From contig BROG01000025.1 in NCBI GenBank assembly GCA_030159075.1, positions 621,001-685,000 of the forward strand: a stretch of DNA of 64,000 bases, given 5' to 3'. Position 1 is the first letter of the stretch. Each line of letters begins with the position of its first letter. Shown here one piece after another: positions 47,140 to 59,229 of this stretch. The notes beneath the pieces are model-generated. The model was not told where the DNA came from, did not search any database, and worked only from the letters and a program-made list of their open reading frames with translations. Source of the stretch: Atrina japonica. Taxonomy: Eukaryota; Mollusca; Bivalvia; Pterioida; Pinnidae. The translations under genes and the position numbers were made by a program.

Positions 47140-48340
47140 CAGATACCAAAGTATAAATCAATAGAATGTCCAGGACATAGATACACATGCGGTAAAAATG
47201 GACAAACCCGGACCTCTGGAAACCAAGAGGTGGAATCAGGTGCCATGGAGGAGTAAGCATCCCCTGTTGACCGTTTACCCCCGCCGTGAGTCCAAAGTCA
47301 AGTCCAATGACACATGTGAGGAGTGTATCTTCGTCACAATTGGAACAGACGTCTCAACAACCGCCAACGAAATGGCAACTCAACATTTCACTAAGTGAAA
47401 CAGAGTAGTGGCAAACAAGACTATTATACCGACCGAAAAATTTGCGGAATGTTGACATTAAACGCGGTTTTCGATATCCCTGTGTCAATAATTTGTCAGT
47501 GAGTAGTTTACCTCTGTATATGAAATCTTCATATGTTGTACACGCCCTGGCATATCGGATCATTTGTGAAATATAACCTCCATATGCAGATGACTCAGGG
47601 ATATTACTACTTAAATGTGGAAAATTTACCACATTTAGTTAAAAACAGTTGTCTATGAAAAGTCTTTCTTTTAATTTTTTATGTGGAATAGTAGTGTAAA
47701 GAGTAGAGAAGTCATAAGTTTTGATACTGTGAATTCGAGAAAAATTGTGTGCCTTCAAATTTTCTAGAAGCTGTTTAGAATTTGTAAGTATCCACATCTG
47801 ATTTACACCGCTTCCGGAATAAGCAACTGTATTGTATTGTTGAACTTTCTCCTTAACGGCTGTCAATATCTTGGTAAAGAGTAAAGATAAAGGTTTGGTA
47901 GAACATTTGCTGGATCCTGCTATGTATCTTTGCTTACATGGGGTTTTATGAAGTTTAGGTATCCAACATAAATGTGGTAGCTCGAAATCGGTATCCATTG
48001 TAGGTATATCAAATGAGCGTAATACGGACACGTGAATTTGAAAGATCTCGTCCTTTGAAAGTGAGCTACGTGTGTATGTAGGATTTCCAGAATTCGTATT
48101 AAACCCAAGTTGTTCTAATAAACAATTATAGTAATGTGCCTTACAAATAAAAACTATATTATTTGAGGCTTTGTCTGCTGGTACCAGTACATATTGGTCA
48201 TGTAATCTATCCAGTTCATTTACTACTTCTGAATCATAAATACAGAGGAGTAACGTGTTTTCATAGTCCCTTTAAGTTTTCGAATACGAGATTTTATCAA
48301 CCATAATTGACGAATATATATGTCCCATGACTGTAGCTAT
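47140..48340 (-). mobile_element. RT-element fragment 6 with internal deletion
   Basis: From the 3' terminus it has the tail, the thumb (47632-47354), and then directly the finger region (48031-47639, containing LPHLCWIPKLHK, KCSTKPLSLL and DFSTLYTTIPH, the motif-A block). The palm with the GIPMG and YxDD motifs is missing, so roughly 0.5 kb was lost in between compared with fragment 3. Upstream, 48031-48340 carries further N-terminal RT sequence in broken frames. Confidence 0.75.
47639..48031 (-). pseudogene. RT finger/motif-A fragment
   Basis: A 130-codon frame holds WIPKLHKTPCKQRYI, GVNQMWILTNSK and DFSTLYTTIPH. The block D-x-S-x-L-[FY]-T-x-I-P is typical of motif A in Penelope-type RTs. 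The frame ends at the deletion joint. Confidence 0.7.
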
Positions 48341-48344
48341 TGTA

Positions 48345-49300
48345 GTAATTTGAATAAAACCGAGATAAGTTGTTATTTGTAATTATTTGAAAATTGTCGT
48401 CAACTATGACGGAGATTAAATAAAACACGACAATTCGGTTACATCTGTGGAAATAGTGTTTAAATTAGCATGGAATAAAAAGTATGTGTCTGGTCTCATT
48501 TACTTGAAAACAGCTGTAGTAAGCAACAAAGGTGTGACAGTTCTGTTTTACATGGATAATTTCCGTCTGGAAATTGCTTTTTCTCTGTTTTGTTACACTC
48601 TGTTTTCATCATCTGTAAAGAATCATTATTCAATTTGTATTTCCAATGCACGCGTTATTAAATCATCTGTTAACATTGTTAGACGTCTACATTGTGATTA
48701 TTGAAACATTTGCGTCATATAATATCCTATTGACTATACTCTTGATGTGTGTAGATGCGGACATAAGAAATATATTTCGATCCGAAACAATACCAATAGT
48801 TCTACTACACATTGACAACCGATTCAAATAACATGGCGCAGAGTGCAACTGGAACCGGCTGAATGCTAATTTAGTGTTACAGAATGTAATAGACTTAAAC
48901 ACTATACAATATACAGTCAAACTTTTTAATGTGTATCAAGTGAGAAATACTGTGAAGTCTAATTATTTGTGGGAAACGTCGTTATGTTAAAATCCAAAAA
49001 CAGTAAAACCATACTTCGGTAACCGCTTCAAATAACATAATAGAGAGAACAGCTTAAACGAACCGAAAGCGAAACATAGTGGTAAAGAGAGTAAACATTT
49101 AAACACTATACAAGTTACTATGTAAGAAATAAATTTTGATCTGATACTCGATTCCGATTGGTCCAATTTTTGTTATTTTGCAATAAATCTAATTTTGCTA
49201 TGGACACGCCCACATGAATAGAACTTTTCCATGGATTACAACGGACTACTCTAGTTCTATTATGAAATGCATATCAAAAATGATGTTTTATTTCTTTAAA
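48345..49300. other. Intergenic, nothing firm
   Basis: There are short motifs of the pogo-type MITE family (TTCAAATAACAT) but no clear ends. No gene is supported. Confidence 0.35.
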
Positions 49301-49303
49301 ATA

Positions 49304-49304
<1 letters not shown>

Positions 49305-49366
<62 letters not shown>
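49305..49366. repeat. (CA)n microsatellite
   Basis: A pure 62-base CA run. Confidence 0.95.
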
Positions 49367-49367
<1 letters not shown>

Positions 49368-49369
49368 TC

Positions 49370-50270
49370 AAACATTTACACATAAAGCTTACATGATACC
49401 TATACAATTCATTTTAGTCAATCACAATCCTAGACATGAATACGAGTTGAAAAAGGTGTCTTCCAAGTTTTACCACATAATTGTTCTGTTTTGTTACCAA
49501 CAACAATATATTTTTGAATTTTCAAGTTAAAATGAATGAATTTCAATAAGGGATATCCAGATGATCTGTCTTTTCTTGTCTTGAACATTTAAATGTGAAA
49601 AATGTAGCATATGATATAATAAAATTGATAAGCATATGAGGTTCTGATTGTGGTTCACTATATATATATTGGTTTTATGCCAATGTTTTCAGGTATCTGT
49701 TTACAGGTAGGTTTCGGTAAAGGAGTCTGAATTGAAACCACTGAATGGCAGTGTCTACTTCTTGTTCCCATTTGAGAAATGAAGCTGATTTAAATTTTTA
49801 TTTTGATTTCGAATTTTATATATGATAATGCAATAATAAATGAAAAAAAAAATGATCTATCGACCAGCACAGTGATTTGATATGCACCCATTATATCTGA
49901 CCGATATCTGTTATCGAATGCTATCCTACTTTCTGTCTAATGCACTATAGTAAACAAATGTCAATTATGCTTTAGATCAAGGGATAACGTGTTATACGAA
50001 AGCTTTTCAATGAGTCTTCTTTCTGAGCTGCATTAAGACGAATCTCGTTAATCAAGATTAGATCGCAGACTAAATTTGTGTCACAGAAATTTGAGAATAT
50101 AAATCTTATATATAGGTATCTGCATTTTGAAAACTTTTAAGGGTTTATTAAAATCTCCAGAGGGCACTCGATAAAGACACAGAATTAAGCTTTACAGATG
50201 TGCGTTTCTTAATCACTATGACATGCTCTAAAATTAAGGTGAATGAGATTTGGAACATGGTGAATATTTT
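49370..50270. other. Intergenic, nothing recognised
   Basis: AT-rich, no supportable feature. Confidence 0.4.
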
Positions 50271-50273
50271 TTA

Positions 50274-50528
50274 AATGGTGTTTTATGTCGCGCTTGACAG
50301 TTTTCAGTTATATGGTGGCGGCCATTTTAATCATCGATGAGTTAATCCTATTGCAATGTACGTAGGAGGAGACCACCGACTTTTCCCAATTAAACTGGTA
50401 AACTTTCTCCCAGAATTTAGTCTCATGTTTAGGTTTCAGCGAGGCTCGAAACCTTGCTGACTAGAGGTGAGAGACTTCAGTACTTACAGTTCACGCAGTT
50501 TTCTTACCACTTGACCACTTACCTCCCC
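50274..50528 (-). mobile_element. tRNA-derived SINE, family 2, full-length-like
   Basis: On the minus strand the A box TGGTCAAGTGG (plus-strand 50507-50517) and B-box-like GGTTTCGAGCCTC (plus-strand 50441-50453) precede the SINE 3' domain, seen on the plus strand as GTGTTTTATGTCGCGCTTGA and ATATGGTGGCGGCCATTTTA. Confidence 0.75.
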
Positions 50529-50539
50529 CTGCAAAATAT

Positions 50540-51410
50540 AAAGCCTACAAATGACATTTTAATCGATGTCAATGGTATTATTAATAAGATTATTTTGAGA
50601 ATTGATGGTTTTTGATTAATGATATCCGATCAATGCTTTCCTTTTGTCAGATTACAAACGTTCTAATGTTAATTATATCATATAGTATTTCATCTCCTAT
50701 TGAAATAAAAATAATGACTCTTTTACGTTTGTTTGTTCTTTCGAGAAAACAAAATACCAATTATCTCTTTTTCATGTCCAGAATGGCATCTCTTCAATCT
50801 CTGTGGCTCTATCATAATAAAATATAAAGGACATATAGAAGTTATAGTAGTTAATGCTTACGTTTCCCACCGTATGACGTTTTGGTATAAAACAGTGTAG
50901 GCGAGTTCCTCGATAAAAGTAATATTTTGTCCCCAGGAGACAAACCTATAAAGCTGTAAAACGAGTTTAATTGCGTTCTACAAGATCGCGGAATGCATTT
51001 ATTCGATATCATGTAAAGACAATTACTTCATTAAAACAAATGTATTACATGAACACCTCAACACAAAATAACATTTCCCATGCAATTTTCAGAGAAATTA
51101 CATAACCTTCAATTTAAGGAAGATCAGTTGAAATGATTAACCATTCATTTAAACTCAGTAATCTTCTGGTCTTAAAAGGTCAATATCCCATACCATCTAA
51201 CAATTCAAAGTAAAAATATTCCATTTAATATGTGTGAAATGTCTAAATCAAAAGAGAAAAACTAGCGGTGGCCTTTAATTTAACATTTAGATATACCGAT
51301 GATGGTTTGTCAATTAATAAAAACACAATATTTATTCGCATTCTAATGCAATATAACTAGAAATTAAAGAAACGAAAGAATCAAGCACACAGGTAGTTAT
51401 ACATTTTATA
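50540..51410. other. Intergenic, nothing recognised
   Basis: AT-rich with chance frames only. Confidence 0.4.
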
Positions 51411-51416
51411 TACTAT

Positions 51417-51952
51417 AGACACAGACGGGCAATTAAGAGTCAGGCTTTTCGACAAACGCGACAATTTTGGCTTTTCCCCCGACAATTTTTCAACATTTTT
51501 AAAGTAGTAATACCCACAACCACCTGCATATGGCGTTTATATCACGCATATGATCCGTTATGACAGGTCGTGTTCAACATATGAACATTTCATATACAGA
51601 GGCAAACTGACTGACCTGTTATGACAGGGATATCGGATCTCATCTGTGATGTCAACGTTCCGCATATTTTACGGACGATATACTGGTCTTGTTTGTAAAT
51701 ACTATGGAGCACTAAATGAAATGTTGATTTACCTGATCGATAGTGGTTTTTGGGTCGTTTATATCAATTTTGACGAGTATCTATTCCTTCCTTATATCAC
51801 TTTAATTTGATTATGAACTCGGAGTGGGTGTGACTGGTCTCCACAGCACCTGATCGCACTTCCGGGTTTACAAAGGTCTGTTTTGTCCAGTGCTCACCAG
51901 ATTTGTTTATTATCTCATACACATCCTAAAAATAAACACTTTGGTCTACAGT
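51417..51952 (+). mobile_element. RT-element fragment 7
   Basis: It begins GACACAGACGGGCAATTAAG (the DTDG.L block), continues through a diverged thumb with stops and frameshifts, and ends CACTTTGGTCTACAG near the shared 3' terminus. It sits just upstream of the 31-bp satellite. Confidence 0.7.
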
Positions 51953-52139
51953 TTTGCGGCACAATGACAACGACGATCAGTCAATTATTGGTCCTGCAGG
52001 TCTAAATGCATAATTTGTTGCAAAAAAGAAGAATTCAACAAAATCAGTCAAACCGAAACATAGATTCCCAGAAATCGATCACATTTTATATCATATCTTT
52101 ATTTGCAGACCGTACTATATAGTATATTTGTAGATTATA

Positions 52140-52380
52140 TCCCACTATGTCCACTGTCGTTCACTGTCCTCTGTTGATCAGATTTGTTTTCATTATATCC
52201 CTCCGACTCAAAAACGTTTCTATTAATTCCAACCGATGAAAAAATGTTCCCTCTCTCGCAAGAAATGAATCATAGTGACCCCTCTGTCGTTAAATTATTC
52301 TCCATTTGTATCACCTGTAGCAAAAAGTTCTCCTTTTGTGGCATAAGTTTGTGTTTTTATTGAGTATCTTGTACAAAGGT
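52140..52380. repeat. Decayed left edge of the 31-bp satellite
   Basis: TGTTCCCTCTC, GTTCTCC and GTATC pieces recur at irregular 25-40 base spacing before the clear array. They look like eroded units. Confidence 0.45.
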
Positions 52381-55276
52381 GTTCTCAATATGTATACATG
52401 TGTTCTCATTGTGTATCCCAACGTATACACATGTTCTCATTTTATACTCCATATATACACATGTTCTCATTGTATACCCCACAGTATACATGTGTTCTCA
52501 TTTTATATCCCACCGTATACATGTGTTCTCATTGTATACCCCACCGTATACATGTAAACTAGTTGTGTATCCCACAGTATACATGTGTTCTAATTGTGTA
52601 TCCCAACGTATACATGTGTTCTAATTGTGCATCCCAATGTACACATGTGTTATAATTGTGTATCCCAACGTATACATATAATCTCATTGTATACCCCATC
52701 ATATACATGTGTTCTAATTGTGTATCCCAACGTATACATATAATCTCATTGTATACCCCTACGTATACATGTGTTCTAATTGTGTATCCCAACGTATACA
52801 TATAATCTCATTGTATACCCCTAATTATACATGTGTTCTAATTGTGTATCCCAACGTATACATGTGTTCTCATTATATACCCCACCGTATACATGAGTTG
52901 ACATTGTATATCCCACCGTAAACATGTGATCTCATTGTTCATCTCACCGTATACATATGTTCTCATTGTATACCCCACAATATACACGTGTTCGCATTGT
53001 TCATCCCACCGTATACATATGTACTCATTGTATACCCCACCATATACATATGTTCTCATTGTATACCCCACCATATACATATGTTCTCATTGTATACCCC
53101 ACCATATACATATGTTCTCATTGTGTATCCCACCGTATACATATGTTCTCATTGTATACCCCACCATATACATATGTTCTCATTGTATACCCCACCATAT
53201 ACATATGTTCTCATTGTGTATCCCACCATATACATATGTTCGGATTGTATACCACACCGTATACATATTTTCTCATTGTATACCCAACCATATACATATG
53301 TTCTCATTGTATACCCCATCATATACATGTGTTCTAATTTTATACCCTACCATATACATATGTTCTCATTGTATAACCAAGCATATACATATGTTCTCAT
53401 TGTATACCACACCATATACATATGTTCTCATTGTATACCACACCGTATACATATGTTCTCATTGTGTATCCCACCATATACATATGTTCGGATTGTATAC
53501 CACACCGTATACATATTTTCTCATTGTATACCCAACCATATACATATGTTCTCATTGTATACCCCATCATATACATGTGTTCTCATTTTATACCCTACCA
53601 TATACATGTTCTCATTGTATAACCAAGCATATACATATGTTCTCATTGTATACCCCACCATATACATATGTTCTTATTGTATACCCCACCATATACATAT
53701 GTTCTCATTGTATACCCCACCATATACATATGTTCTCATTGTATACCCCACCATATACATATGTTCTCTTTGTATACCCCACCATATACATATGTTCTCA
53801 TTGTATACCACACCATATACATATGTTCTCTTTGTATACCCCACCATATACATATGTTCTCATTGTATACCCCACCGTATGCATTTGTTCTCATTGTATA
53901 CCCCACCATATACATTTGTTCTCATTGTATACCCCACCGTATACATTTGTTCTCATTGTATACCCCACCATATACATTTGTTCTCATTGTATACCCCACC
54001 ATATACATATGTTCTCATTGTATACCCCACCATATACATATGTTCTCATTGTGTATCCCACCATATACATATGTTCGGATTGTATACCACACCGTATACA
54101 TATTTTCTCATTATATACCCAACCATATACATATGTTCACATTGTAAACCCCATCATATACATGTGTTCTCATTTTATACCCTACCATATACATATGTTC
54201 TCATTGTATAACCAACCATATACATATGTTCTCATTGTATACCACACCATATACATATGTTCTCATTGTATACCACACCGTATACATATGTTCTCATTGT
54301 GTATCCCACCATATACATATGTTCGGATTGTATACCACACCGTATACATATTTTCTCATTGTATACCCTACCATATACATATGTTCTCATTGTAAAACCA
54401 AGCATATACATATTTTCTCATTGTATACCCCACCATATACATATGTTCTCATTGTATACCCCATCATATACATGTGTTCTCATTTTATACCCTACATATA
54501 CATATGTTCTCATTGTATAACCAAGCATATACATTTGTTCTCATTGTATACCCCACCATATACATATGTTCTCATTGTATACCCCACCATAAACATATGT
54601 TCTCATTGCATACCCCACCATATACATATGTTCTCATTGTGTATCCCACCATATACATATGTTCTCATTGTATACCACACCGTATACATATGTTCTCATT
54701 GTATACCCCATCATATACATATGTTCTCTTTGTATACCCCACCATATACATATGTTCTCATTGTATACCCCACCATATACATATGTTCTCTTTGTATACC
54801 CCACCATATACATATGTTCTCATTGTGTACCCCACCATATACATATGTTTTCTTTGTATACCCCACCATATACATATGTTCTCATTGTATACCCCACCGT
54901 ATACATTTGTTCTCATTGTATACCCCACCATATACATTTGTTCTCATTGTATACCCCACCGTATATTATTTGTTCTCATTGTATACCCCACCATATACAT
55001 TTGTTCTCATTGTATACCCCACCATAAACATATGTTCTCATTGTATACCCCACCGTATATATGTGTTCTCATTGTATACCCCACTATATACATTTGTTCT
55101 CATTGTATACCCCACCATATACATATGTTATCATTGTATACCCCACCATATATATATGTTCTCATTGTATACCCCACCATATACATATGTTCTCATTGTA
55201 TACCCCACCATATACATATGTTCTCATTGTATACCACACCGTATACATATGTTCTCATTGTGTATCCCATCGTATA
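52380..55276. repeat. 31-bp satellite, about 93 units, main block
   Basis: The unit is CATATGTTCTCATTGTATAC plus CCCACCATATA. Left units (52380-52920) are more varied (ATGTGTTCTAATTGTGTATC); the centre is highly uniform. A variant block starting GTTCGGATTGTATACCACAC occurs at 53238, 53486, 54073 and 54321, giving an 8-unit (248-base) duplication nested in an 835-base duplication. The unit has no plus-strand stop in any frame, so all three frames stay open; these are not genes. Confidence 0.95.
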
Positions 55277-55845
55277 TTTTACTTAATATAAACGCAGACG
55301 GGAAATTAGCAACTAAGCTATACGATAAACGCGACGATTTCGGCTTTCCCATCGTAAATTTTCCACATTTAAGTAGTTATATCCCTCAGTCACCCGTATA
55401 TGGAGTTTATAATTTACAAATGATTAGATATTCCAGGGCGTGCACAACATATGAAGATTTCATATACAGAGGTAAACTACTCACTGACAAATTATTGACA
55501 CAGGGATATCGAAAACCGCGTTTAATGTCAACGTTCCGCAAATTTTTCGGTCGGTATAATAGTCTTGTTTGCCACTACTCTGTTTCACTAAGTGAAATGT
55601 TGAGTTGCCTTTTCGTTGGAGGTTGTTGAGACGTCTGTACCAATTGTGACGAGGATACACTCCTCACGTGTTTCATTGGACTTGACTATGGACTCACGGC
55701 GGGTGTGACTGGTCGACAGGGGATGCTTACTCCTCCATGGCACCTGATCCCACCTCTTGGTTTCCAGAGGTCCGTGTTTGTCCATTTTTGCCGGATTTGT
55801 ATCTGTGTCCTGGACGTTCTATTGGTTTATACTTTGGTATCTGAA
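55277..55845 (+). mobile_element. RT-element fragment 8, inserted inside the satellite
   Basis: It starts ACTTAATATAAACGCAGACG, has an intact thumb frame (KLYDKRDDFGF to the stop at 55629), the tail, and the 3' terminus at CTTTGGTATCTGA. Satellite units lie on both sides. It is 5' truncated. Any target duplication is at most a few bases (TATA on both sides). Confidence 0.85.
55295..55629 (+). pseudogene. RT thumb fragment, in frame with upstream satellite
   Basis: About 111 codons of RT C-terminus are open and joined without a stop to upstream satellite sequence, so the combined frame runs from 54226. This is the least damaged thumb copy in the window, suggesting a fairly recent insertion. 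It has no catalytic domain. Confidence 0.7.
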
Positions 55846-55849
55846 ATTT

Positions 55850-56010
55850 TTATATTTATACATATGTTCTCATTGAATACCACACCGTATACACATGTTC
55901 TCATTGTATTCCCCACCGTATATATATGTTCTCATTGTTTACCACACCATATACATATTTTCTCATTGTATACCCCACCATATACATATGTTCTCATTGT
56001 GTATCCCATC
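55850..56010. repeat. 31-bp satellite, units resuming after the insertion
   Basis: About five units (TACATATGTTCTCATTGAAT onward) continue the array beyond the RT fragment. Confidence 0.9.
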
Positions 56011-57030
56011 GTATTGTTGTGTCCCCTGTCGTATATATGTGTCCATTGTGTATGTCGTAAAAAATTGTTCCTATAGTGAACCTCTGTCGTACAAATGTAC
56101 TTTCATTTTGTTCCCGTCGTGAAAATGTGCCCATTTGTGTTTCCAGTTATTTTGATATGCACTCACTATTCCCCTACTGAATGTGTATACTCTCAGTGTG
56201 CCGCTGTCGCATGGATATGCTTTCACTATGTACGTTGTTATATAAATCGCTCTCACTATGTGCCTGTCATATTGATCTCTCTCACTATGTCCCTGTTGTA
56301 TCGATGTATTATCACTATGCCCCTTGCCATATTGATCACTCACACAATGTCCTCTGTTATATTGATATGCACTCACTACCTCCTCTGCCATATTCATATG
56401 ATCGCACTATTTACCCTGCCCTACTGATGTTTTCTCTTTATGTCCCTTGTCGTATTAATATGCTCTTACTTTCCCCTGTCATATAGATACGCTCTCAATC
56501 TTTCCCTTGCCATACTCATTGTTTCACTATGTCGCATGCATATGATCTCACTATATCCCTTGTCGTATTGATACGCTCTCACTTTGTCTCCTATCGTATG
56601 GAAGTGTTCTCACTATGTCCCTGTCGTATTAAACCTTTCTCACTATCTCCTGTCATATTGATATGTTCTCACTATGTTCCCGTCGTATTAATGCGCTCTC
56701 GCTGTCTCCTGTCATATTGATATGTTCTCACTATGTCCCCTCTCGTATAGATATGATCTTACTGTGTTCCCTGCCATATTAATATGCTCTTGCTATCTCC
56801 TCTGCCGTATAAATATGCTACCACTGTGTCACCTGCCGTATAAATATGCTATCACTATGTCCCCTGCCGTATAAATATGCTCTCACTATGTCCCTTGCCG
56901 TATAAATATGCTATCACTATGTCACCTGCCGTATAGATATGTTCTCACTATGTCACCTGCGGTATAAATATGCTCTCACTATGTCCCCTGCCATATAAAT
57001 AGGTTCTCACTATGTCCCCTGTCGCACTTC
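56010..57030. repeat. Diverged right arm of the 31-bp satellite
   Basis: About 33 units of ATATGCTCTCACTATGTCCC plus CTGCCGTATAA are seen, the same 31-base period and an alignable relative of the main unit. Order decays leftward of 56500, with a cleaner block at 56780-57010. Confidence 0.85.
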
Positions 57031-57505
57031 ATTGAGGTTTATTATTCGGATTTATGTGATACCGCTCTTTGTTTCGAAACACTACATCTATTTACATTTC
57101 AGCTCAACCGATCAAGTCTTCATATTTAATATTCATATTGCTCTGAAATTAACTTAGTAAATTAAAGGAAAAGTCTATAAATTCATTCATTATTGCTCAA
57201 CAATTGTTAGCAAGTGTACACGCGCTCTATTTAACAATGCATTTTTTCTTTGAAGCACGAGAAACCTAAATTAATTTTCTGATATCGACATTTAATCGCA
57301 TTCCTGTAATAAATATTTCAGAGAACTGTCGGTAGAAACATTTCTGTAATTAAAACGGAACACAAAAATGTTTACTGAAACATTGATACCTGTCAACACA
57401 CCAGGGACGAAGTCTGTTCACGAATTTACTGGATAAAATTGCCAAAAATGTAATATTTCTGCCAGTAAGTTGTTTTTGGTTGAATTAATTTCATGTTGTA
57501 TGTAA
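57030..57505. other. Intergenic, nothing recognised
   Basis: AT-rich flank of the satellite. Confidence 0.4.
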
Positions 57506-57511
57506 AATCAG

Positions 57512-57735
57512 AGATACCAGTGTATAAATCTGCAGTATATCCAGAATAGAATTTACAAAACTGGAAAAACGCGGACCTCTGGTAATCCAGAGGTAGGATC
57601 AGGTGTCATGGAGGAGTAGGCATCCCCTGTTAACCGGTCACAGCTCTGCGAGTGCACAGTCATATACAGATGAAATAAGTGAGGATTCAATTCTTGTCAC
57701 AATTGGTACAGAAGACTCAACAACCGTTTGATTTG
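57512..57735 (-). mobile_element. RT-element fragment 9 (3' tail only)
   Basis: It runs from GATACCAGTGTATAAATC through CGGACCTCTGGTAATCCAGA to ACAATTGGTACAGAAGAC. No RT coding remains. Confidence 0.7.
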
Positions 57736-57739
57736 TAAA

Positions 57740-58175
57740 ATTAAATACAAGTATAGTTTCATTGGTATATTATTTTTTTTCATTTTATCAGGGTTGTATT
57801 TTTAACTATAATTACTTCTTACAAGTAATCTTTTATATGTTTGCGGTTACAGTATCGGAAAACTTATCAAGAGGCCCATGGTTGCGGACATGATTTGCAG
57901 GAGGTAATGTCTGAACTTTTCGTACACATGAGCAGCATAAGTAGCAGCACATGGTAGGAAATCCATGCGGATAATTTGTAGCAAGTTAGAAATCAAATGC
58001 GCAAGATGTTTAGATAAAAAGTTAAATATTAGTGAGCTAAAAAGAAATTAGGCAAAGATGGTAATGTTAGAATGAATATGATCCGTGCAAACAATGACAC
58101 CTCTTGTTAACGTTATGCTGATCAGAAGTCTTGGTGTCTATTGTGGATTTTCAGATTTTCAAGACAATATAAAAA
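57740..58175. other. Intergenic, nothing recognised
   Basis: AT-rich between two RT fragments. Confidence 0.35.
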
Positions 58176-58179
58176 GATT

Positions 58180-58990
58180 CAGATACCAAGGTATAAATCA
58201 CTAGGATGTCCAGGATATAGGTACAAATCTGGTAAAAAAATGTAGAATAGACAAACACAGACCTCTTGAAATCAAGAGGTGGGATCAAGTGTCATGGAGG
58301 AGTAAGCATTCCCTGTCACCTTTCACTTTCACACCCACCGTGAGTCCACAGTCAAATTAAAATGAAATACGAGAAGAACGAATCCTTGTTATAATTGGTA
58401 CAACCGCCATCGAACAGGTAACTCAACATTTCACTTAGTAAAACCGAATAGTTGCAAACAAGACTATTATACCAACCGTAAAATTTGCGGAAAGTTTAAA
58501 TCAAACGCGGTTTTCCATATCGCTGTGTCAATATTTTGGCAGTGAGTAGTTTTCTATGCATATGAAATATTCATATGTTGAACAAGCCAACTCCTGGCAT
58601 ATCTGATCATTTGTGAAATATAAAATCTATATGCGGGTCATTGTGAGATATTTCTACTTAAATGTTTACAATTAACGATGGGAAAGCCGAAATCGTCGCG
58701 GTTGTCGTACAACTTAGTTGTTAATTTCCCGTCTGTGTCTATAGTAAGTAAATGTCTAAGTAATTGACTTGATTCTTTTGTATCTTTAATTTCTAGTTCG
58801 CCGGGATATATCATATTGACATATGTATGGAAATTGTCATTATTAATTGAAAAAAACGTCATCGATATATTTAATTGACAAATTGAAGGACAGCGCTAAC
58901 TTTCTTTCTTTTGATTCAGCAGTTTCTGAATGAAGTCTGCTTCATATGAAGCAAGCAACAGGTCAGCCAATAAAGGCAATATGTTGCTGA
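58180..58990 (-). mobile_element. RT-element fragment 10
   Basis: It has the tail, thumb (58500-58750, broken) and a short palm piece (ELEIKDTKESSQLLRHLL). It then reads into AAAGAAAGTTAGCGC and breaks off near the GIPMG region. Confidence 0.7.
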
Positions 58991-59229
58991 CATTATGGCA
59001 AATGGCCAGAACTCTGAAAACAAGATGTTGCAGACCATAGATTGTGGGCATTGCACATTGTAATGCGATCAATACAAAAGTAAATGATGTTACCTCATAG
59101 AGAAGCCATCACAAAACATATACAAAGGGTTAAAATTGTGTAAATAAGGGGTTCTACATCCTGAAGTTCATCCAGTTCACAGGAACTCCATGTGACTAAT
59201 ATACATTTCATAGTAATGATGACAGTGTG

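Noticed and set aside
52926..54395. 489-codon open frame and several overlapping long frames
   Set aside because: They are produced by the stop-free 31-bp satellite read in all three plus-strand frames. There is no start context, splice signal or non-repeat domain.
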